This document shows positions 59,421 through 64,000 of a DNA stretch of 64,000 nucleotides, in pieces (positions within the stretch are counted from its first letter, which is position 1; every line of letters starts with the position of its first letter). Both the position numbers and the translations under genes were made by a program. Source of the stretch: JBBECE01 sp964574935 (lineage in GTDB: Bacteria > Pseudomonadota > Alphaproteobacteria > Rhizobiales > Devosiaceae); contig CAZNOZ010000013.1 of assembly GCA_964574935.1 (NCBI GenBank), forward strand, positions 1 to 64,000, read 5' to 3'. The notes beneath the pieces were generated by a model, which was not told where the DNA came from, did not search any database, and saw nothing but the letters and a program-made list of their open reading frames with translations.

Positions 59421-60290
59421 TCAGAGACCGAACCGCGACCAGGCGAGGCGGTCCTCGATCGCCGCGATCACCGCGCCGGTGAGATCGCCGGCATCCGTGG
59501 CGGCCCCGGTGAACGGCAGCCGCGGCAGCTGGAACAGCCCGCGCTTGGGCCGGATCGGCTTGATCCGGACCCTATTGCCGAAGCGATCGCGCAGGGTCGC
59601 GTGGAGGTCGCCGAGGCCGTCCACGATCCCCAGTTCGAGGGCCCGCCTGGCGGTCCAGAATTCGCCGGTGAAAAGGTCCGTCTCGGTGGTCAGCTTGTCG
59701 CCCCGGCGCTCCTTGACCCAGTCGATGAAGATCTCGTGGATGTCGGTGGTCACCTGTTTGAGGCGGTCCACCTCGGCCTTCTTCTCGGGAAGGAACGGGT
59801 CGAGTGTCGACTTGTTCCTTCCGGCGGTATAAAGGCGCCGCTCGATGCCGAGCTTCTCGATCGCCTCAACGAACCCGAACAGCGACGCGATGACCCCGAT
59901 CGAGCCGACGATCGAGGAGGGATCGGCGATGATCTCGTCGCCGGCGGTGGCGATGAAATAGCCGCCCGAAGCGGCGGCATCCTCGGTGAAGACCAGCACC
60001 TTCTTGTCGTGCTCGTCGGCCAGATCGCGGATCAGCTTGGCAATCAACCGGGACTGCACCGCCGAGCCGCCGGGAGAGTTGACGACGATCGCGACCGCAA
60101 CCGCGTCGGGGGTCCTGAAGGCCGCGGTCAACAGAGGCTCGGCGCTGGCGATGTTGATGCGGTTGGGCCGCGCCTCGGGGGAGATGGCGCCTTGCAGGCG
60201 CACCACCGGCACGACCGGGCGGGGGCGGGCGTACGCGCGCATGTACCAGGGGGCGGCCGGAGTGGGTGTGGCGGTGTCGGTGGCATTCAT
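59421..60290 (-). CDS. S49 family (SppA-like) serine peptidase
   Basis: A 289-residue short SppA-like peptidase. The nucleophile Ser is in EDAAASGGYFIATAGDE and the general-base Lys in AGRNKSTLDPF, the Ser-Lys dyad of S49. No signal peptide or membrane segment is visible (N-terminus PTPAAPWYMRAYARPRP), so it may be cytoplasmic, unlike E. coli SppA. It is cotranscribed with the small membrane protein gene. Confidence 0.92.
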   Translation of the reverse strand: MNATDTATPTPAAPWYMRAYARPRPVVPVVRLQGAISPEARPNRINIASAEPLLTAAFRTPDAVAVAIVVNSPGGSAVQSRLIAKLIRDLADEHDKKVLVFTEDAAASGGYFIATAGDEIIADPSSIVGSIGVIASLFGFVEAIEKLGIERRLYTAGRNKSTLDPFLPEKKAEVDRLKQVTTDIHEIFIDWVKERRGDKLTTETDLFTGEFWTARRALELGIVDGLGDLHATLRDRFGNRVRIKPIRPKRGLFQLPRLPFTGAATDAGDLTGAVIAAIEDRLAWSRFGL

Positions 60291-60323
60291 CGTTTGGCGC
60301 TCCGGGGTTGCAACCTATGTAGG

Positions 60324-61109
60324 TCAGCGGGGCGCCGCTTGCCAGTCCAGCCGCGCCCGGCCGCGCAGCACCGCCTCGATCCGCTCGGAGAAGGCGCCCC
60401 CCGGCGCCCGGTGGATGGCGATCGGCGCCAGCAGCGCCAGCGGGGCGCGCGAGCCCTTGACGCCGCGCATCAGAACCCGGTTGGCGGTGGCGCCCGGGTG
60501 CGGTGCCAGCGGCAGGATCTCGATGCCCCCGAGCCGGCGCGCCAAGGCGGCGGCCAGCGGCGCCAGCGACGCAGCGCGGTGGATGAAGATCACCTCCCCG
60601 CCACCGCGCGCACACGCCGCCGCCGTCGCCACCCATCGGTCGAGATCGCCCGCTGGCAGCGAATGGGCGGTTTCGGCATCGGCGGGGACGGTGGCGGCGC
60701 CTTGCTCGAAGAAGGGCGGGTTGGCGATCACGATGTCGAACGGGTCCGGGCCCAGGGCGCGGCAACCCGCGGCATCGGCGGCGTCGGCACGCACCGCCCT
60801 GGCCCGCTCGGCGAAATCGTTGGCCTCGATGTTGCGGGCGCTCAGCCCGACCATCGCCGGGTCGATGTCGGCGAAGCAGGCGTTCAATTCCCGGTGATGG
60901 GCCAGCGCCACCAGTCCGGCGACGCCGGCCCCGCTGCCCAGATCGAGCAAGGTGCCCGCGGCGCCCCGCACCGAGGCGCCCAGCAACACGGAATCGAGCC
61001 CGGCCCGGAAACCGCCGGCCGGCTGCAGGACCCGCAACCGCCCGTCCAGAAACGCGTCCGAGGTCTCAGTTTGTGGTTTTACATCCTGAGTTCGGTGGTC
61101 TACGGACAT
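60324..61109 (-). CDS. SAM-dependent methyltransferase, TrmN6/YfiC-like
   Basis: A 261-residue methyltransferase. Motif I is LLDLGSGAGVAGLVAL; the catalytic IANPPFF (NPPY-type) near residue 133 is the signature of N6-adenine methyltransferases such as YfiC, which modifies A37 of a tRNA. ATG 61109 (MSVDHRTQDVKPQ) was used; longer starts overlap the divergent gene's leader. The S49 gene follows 33 bases downstream on the same strand. Confidence 0.87.
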   Translation of the reverse strand: MSVDHRTQDVKPQTETSDAFLDGRLRVLQPAGGFRAGLDSVLLGASVRGAAGTLLDLGSGAGVAGLVALAHHRELNACFADIDPAMVGLSARNIEANDFAERARAVRADAADAAGCRALGPDPFDIVIANPPFFEQGAATVPADAETAHSLPAGDLDRWVATAAACARGGGEVIFIHRAASLAPLAAALARRLGGIEILPLAPHPGATANRVLMRGVKGSRAPLALLAPIAIHRAPGGAFSERIEAVLRGRARLDWQAAPR

Positions 61110-61225
61110 GGGAACCTGGCCATCGCGGGGGCGGGCGGAACCTAGCAAGGCCCCGAAGCCCCCGGCAAGCAAAGGCTCGGAAGGGGAAGGCAAGGGGCGC
61201 GGCCGCGGCCGTGCGGCCCGCGTTC

Positions 61226-62245
61226 ATGGAAATGCTGAACGAACAGATCGCCCGCGCCGACACAGGCGCGGCAAACCTCGATCGGCTGATCGAATTCACC
61301 CGGTCCGACATGGAGCGGGTCAACGCGCTGATCCTGGAGCGCGCCCATTCGCATGTCGAGATCGTCCCCGAGCTGGCCCGCTATCTCATCGAGGCGGGGG
61401 GCAAACGCATCCGCCCGATGCTGACGGTCGCCGCGGCGCGCCTGTTCGGCGGCGATCCGGGTCACCAGATCAACTACGCCGCTTCGGTCGAGTTCATGCA
61501 CACCGCCACGCTGTTGCATGACGACGTGGTCGACGGCTCCGAGCAGCGGCGCGGGCGGGCAGCGCCCAGGGTCGTGTGGGGCAATCCCGCCAGCGTCTTG
61601 GTGGGCGACTATCTTCTGGGCCAGGCCTTCATCATGATGGTCGAGGCCGGCGACATCGAGGCCTTGGGCGTCCTGTCGCGGGCCGCCGCGACGATTGCCG
61701 AGGGCGAGGTGTTCCAGCTCGCCAAATCCGGCGATCTCGGCGCCAGCCGCGAGGACTATTTCGCCATCATCGGGGCCAAGACGGCGGCGCTGTTCGCCGC
61801 CGCCACCGAGGTCGGCGCCATCGCCGGCGGCGCCGATCCCGCCGGTCGCGAAGCGCTGAGAGCCTACGGGCAGCAGTTGGGGATCGCCTTCCAGCTCGTC
61901 GACGACGTGCTCGACTATGGCGGGGCGGCCGGCGCGATGGGCAAGCGCACCGGCGACGATCTCAGGGAAGGCAAGATGACCCTGCCTGTGATCCTGGCGC
62001 TGCAGGCGAGCAGCGAGGCGGAACGCGTCGAGATCGCCGGGGCGCTGGGCAATCCGGACCTGCCCGAGGCGGCGGCGGGGGCGGTGATCGGCATCCTCAA
62101 GGCGCGCGGGGCGCTCGAGGCGACGCTCGCCGAAGCGGATACCCATGCCCGCGACGCACGGTCGGCGTTGTCGGTCTTGCCCCCCGGCCCCGGACGCGAA
62201 ATCCTGGCCGAGGTCGCCGATTTCTGCGTCTCGCGGGCCTACTGA
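61226..62245 (+). CDS. Polyprenyl diphosphate synthase (octaprenyl/decaprenyl type)
   Basis: A 339-residue trans-prenyltransferase. Both Asp-rich motifs are present: first LLHDDVVDGSEQRRG (DDxxD), second FQLVDDVLDYGG (DDxxD). GGKRIRPML precedes the first. Alphaproteobacteria use such an enzyme for the ubiquinone side chain. The residues before the first motif include small side chains near YAASVEFMHTATLLHDD, so a long product is expected. ATG 61226 fits the usual family length. Confidence 0.93.
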   Translation: MEMLNEQIARADTGAANLDRLIEFTRSDMERVNALILERAHSHVEIVPELARYLIEAGGKRIRPMLTVAAARLFGGDPGHQINYAASVEFMHTATLLHDDVVDGSEQRRGRAAPRVVWGNPASVLVGDYLLGQAFIMMVEAGDIEALGVLSRAAATIAEGEVFQLAKSGDLGASREDYFAIIGAKTAALFAAATEVGAIAGGADPAGREALRAYGQQLGIAFQLVDDVLDYGGAAGAMGKRTGDDLREGKMTLPVILALQASSEAERVEIAGALGNPDLPEAAAGAVIGILKARGALEATLAEADTHARDARSALSVLPPGPGREILAEVADFCVSRAY

Positions 62246-62259
62246 GAAACCGGTCGCCG

Positions 62260-63210
62260 TCAGCCCAGGTGCCCGCCGTAGGCCCTCAATACCCGCAACG
62301 CCATCAGCGTGATCCAGCGGCTCGGCTGTCCGGGCTTTTCCATCTGGAAGTGCTCCTCCCCCGCCATGCCGGCGTTCAGCCGCCAGCGCCCGTCGGGCCG
62401 GCGCCGCGCGACGACTTCCCCGAGCGCGTCGGCCATCCGCGGATCCCAGGAAACGCCCGTGGTGGCGAAATAGTCGAGGGCGCGCAGGACGTTGTACTTC
62501 CAGCGCGGCGGGAACGGCATCCGCAGGAATTCGGGCTTTATGACCTTGCCGGTGTGGTCGGATCGGTACAAACGGTGGATCAGGATGAACTCGCGCGCCG
62601 CATCCGCCAGCGTGTCCAGTTCGTCGAGCCGGTAGCGGTATCCCGCGGCGGCGTACTGCCGGAAGCCCTCGAGCACCGACAGGGTCGAGTGCAGCGAGCT
62701 GTGGCGCGCGCCGGACGTGTTGGAAAAGCAGTTGAAGCCGCCGTCGGCCATGTGCTGACCGATGAGAAAATCGACGACCGACTCCAGATCAGCCTGAGGC
62801 GCACCGAACCAGCTCGCGTAGTTGAGGAACATTCCCGCCACGCACACATCGGATGCCGGCGTCGAGCGCGCCGGGCCGACCCCGCCGTCCGGGCGCTTTT
62901 CGGCGCGCGCGATCAGCTCGACGCTTTGGCGCGCCGCCGGGTGATCGCGCGGAAGGTTCAGAAGACGAAGATCGAGCAGCGTGTAGTGCGAGCAGATCCA
63001 CTTCGGCGCGTAAAAGCCGCGGCCCCAGGTCCCGTCGGGATGGCGGGGGGCGAGAAACCGGGCACCCCAGCCCTCCTCGGCGATGCGCGCCTGTAGATCG
63101 GGGCGGTCTTCGTCGAGCAGATCGCGGCGGGTCTGGAACCCGACCGCCACGTCGCCGGCGAGCAGCCACTCGACGATTTCGGGGCGCGCCCCGACGCGGC
63201 CGGCCGTCAC
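62260..63210 (-). CDS. Alpha/alpha-toroid (terpenoid cyclase/prenyltransferase-fold) protein
   Basis: A 316-residue protein with repeats of the (alpha/alpha)6 toroid type, such as PDGTWGRGFYAPKWICSHYT, GGFNCFSNTS and PDGRWRLNAGM, spaced like QW-type motifs. It lacks the DxDD motif of class II terpene cyclases, so a cyclase role is not shown. The start is a GTG at 63210 overlapping the ispE stop (GTGA), so it is translationally coupled to the isoprenoid gene. The function is unknown. Confidence 0.78.
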   Translation of the reverse strand: MTAGRVGARPEIVEWLLAGDVAVGFQTRRDLLDEDRPDLQARIAEEGWGARFLAPRHPDGTWGRGFYAPKWICSHYTLLDLRLLNLPRDHPAARQSVELIARAEKRPDGGVGPARSTPASDVCVAGMFLNYASWFGAPQADLESVVDFLIGQHMADGGFNCFSNTSGARHSSLHSTLSVLEGFRQYAAAGYRYRLDELDTLADAAREFILIHRLYRSDHTGKVIKPEFLRMPFPPRWKYNVLRALDYFATTGVSWDPRMADALGEVVARRRPDGRWRLNAGMAGEEHFQMEKPGQPSRWITLMALRVLRAYGGHLG

Positions 63211-64000
63211 GTCGCGTCCGAAGGATTTTGGGCAAGCGCGGTCGCCGCCACCCAGTATTCGGGCCAGTCTGCCTGCAAATGCCGCGCCGCTTCCGCCGCC
63301 GCGGCGCCGCTCGCATAGAGCCCGAACACGGTCGGGCCGGAGCCCGACAGGCGGGCCAACGCGCAGCCCTGCGTGGCGCCGACCGTCCTTTTGATCGCAT
63401 CGATGACAGGCATCAGCGTGGTCGCCGGCGCCTCCAGATCGTTGCGGGTGGCGGCGAGCCATTCGGCCAGCATGGAGAAATCGGCAAAGCGAACCGGCAG
63501 CGCCGGCAGCGGCGGGTTGTCGCGCCGCTCGAGACAGGCGAACACCTCGGCGGTGGACAGCTGGGCGCGCGGATTGACAAGCACCAGATGGGCTTCCGGC
63601 AAGGCTCCGATCGGGCGCACGATCTCGCCGATGCCGCTTACCTCCGACGGCCGGCCGGCCAGGCAGACCGGCACGTCGGCGCCGAGCCTCGCCGCCACCG
63701 CCGACAGGTGTTGGTCCGGCCCGATCCCGGCCATCCGTGCCATCAGGCGCAGCATCGCGGCGGCGTCCGCCGAGCCGCCGCCGAGCCCGGCGGCGACCGG
63801 CAAACGCTTGTCGAGCCGGACGGCCAACGGATCAGCGGCGGCGCCCGGCCATTCGGCACGCAACGCGTCGAGGGCGCGGGGAACGAGATTGTCCGCCCCG
63901 CCCGTCAGCGCCGCGGCGAACTCCCCTTCGACATCCAGCCGGTCGGCGGGCGCCGGGGCGGCGCTCAGCGTGTCGCCCAACCCGGCGAAGGCGACGAGCG
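63207..64000 (-). CDS. ispE: 4-(cytidine 5'-diphospho)-2-C-methyl-D-erythritol kinase, partial
   Basis: The C-terminal 264 residues of IspE, a GHMP kinase of the MEP pathway; the start lies beyond the right edge. Motifs: KRLPVAAGLGGGSADAAAML (ATP-binding Gly loop), the NPRAQLSTAEVF segment, NDLEAPA, and GCALARLSGSGPTVFGLY. It precedes the toroid-protein gene. ispH lies in the same window at 45476, also from this pathway. Confidence 0.94.
   Translation of the reverse strand, partial: LVAFAGLGDTLSAAPAPADRLDVEGEFAAALTGGADNLVPRALDALRAEWPGAAADPLAVRLDKRLPVAAGLGGGSADAAAMLRLMARMAGIGPDQHLSAVAARLGADVPVCLAGRPSEVSGIGEIVRPIGALPEAHLVLVNPRAQLSTAEVFACLERRDNPPLPALPVRFADFSMLAEWLAATRNDLEAPATTLMPVIDAIKRTVGATQGCALARLSGSGPTVFGLYASGAAAAEAARHLQADWPEYWVAATALAQNPSDAT

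Overview
The window is high-G+C DNA (about two thirds G+C or more by eye, not computed) from an alphaproteobacterium, most likely a Hyphomicrobiales (Rhizobiales) relative. The clues are the gene set and order: a TIGR02301-type protein, a DUF1499 protein, a RibB with a degenerate RibA tail, a SleB-type hydrolase next to a PPDK-like protein, ispH/rnhA/glyS and S49 peptidase/glyQ neighbourhoods, and many four-base stop/start overlaps. The genus cannot be told. Three runs of exactly 100 N (34035-34134, 40289-40388, 53069-53168) are scaffold gaps of unknown true size.

Layout. 1-4784: CUT2-type sugar ABC operon on the minus strand (binding protein, ATPase, two permeases), with a terminator-like attenuator after the binding-protein gene. 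4912-9311: solitary bioY, MBL hydrolase, M29 aminopeptidase, acyltransferase. 9430-17807: three paralogous soluble class III adenylate cyclases with TolB-like and TPR regions, interrupted between copies 2 and 3 by a glucoamylase-type GH15 enzyme and a glucose-dehydrogenase-like SDR. 17804-33359: mostly housekeeping genes (M48 protease, pdxH, DnaJ-like protein, sua5, HDAC-like deacetylase, xseB, PCuAC-like/Sco pair, ribB-aroC, fabI, FAD-linked dehydrogenase). 33363-34008: a higBA toxin-antitoxin module with a palindromic operator. 34005-45368: SRAP protein, Nudix, DUF3179, small secreted proteins, dihydroorotase-like enzyme, YgfZ, HD hydrolase, SleB-type hydrolase and a PPDK-like protein with a degraded ATP-grasp domain. 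45476-49529: ispH, a GNAT acetyltransferase, rnhA, glyS.

The most unusual stretch is 52756-55728, between glyS and glyQ, two genes normally close together. It holds five related minus-strand lipoprotein modules (three Cys, then a hydrophobic segment with two Lys) and three small proteins ending in what looks like the S74 intramolecular chaperone/auto-processing domain of phage tailspikes and eukaryotic MYRF. The Ser and Lys of the self-cleavage dyad are present in all three. One protein (54187-54645) fuses the lipoprotein module to the S74 domain and so ties the two families together. No phage genes are nearby. This cluster is the best candidate here for an undescribed system: a possible set of envelope-anchored, self-cleaving mini-proteins.

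55826-64000: glyQ, a RibD_C-type reductase, a small basic protein, a LuxR regulator with an NTF2-like N-terminus, then S49 peptidase, methyltransferase, polyprenyl diphosphate synthase, an alpha/alpha-toroid protein and ispE (cut by the right edge). No rRNA, tRNA, CRISPR array, insertion sequence or integrase was seen.
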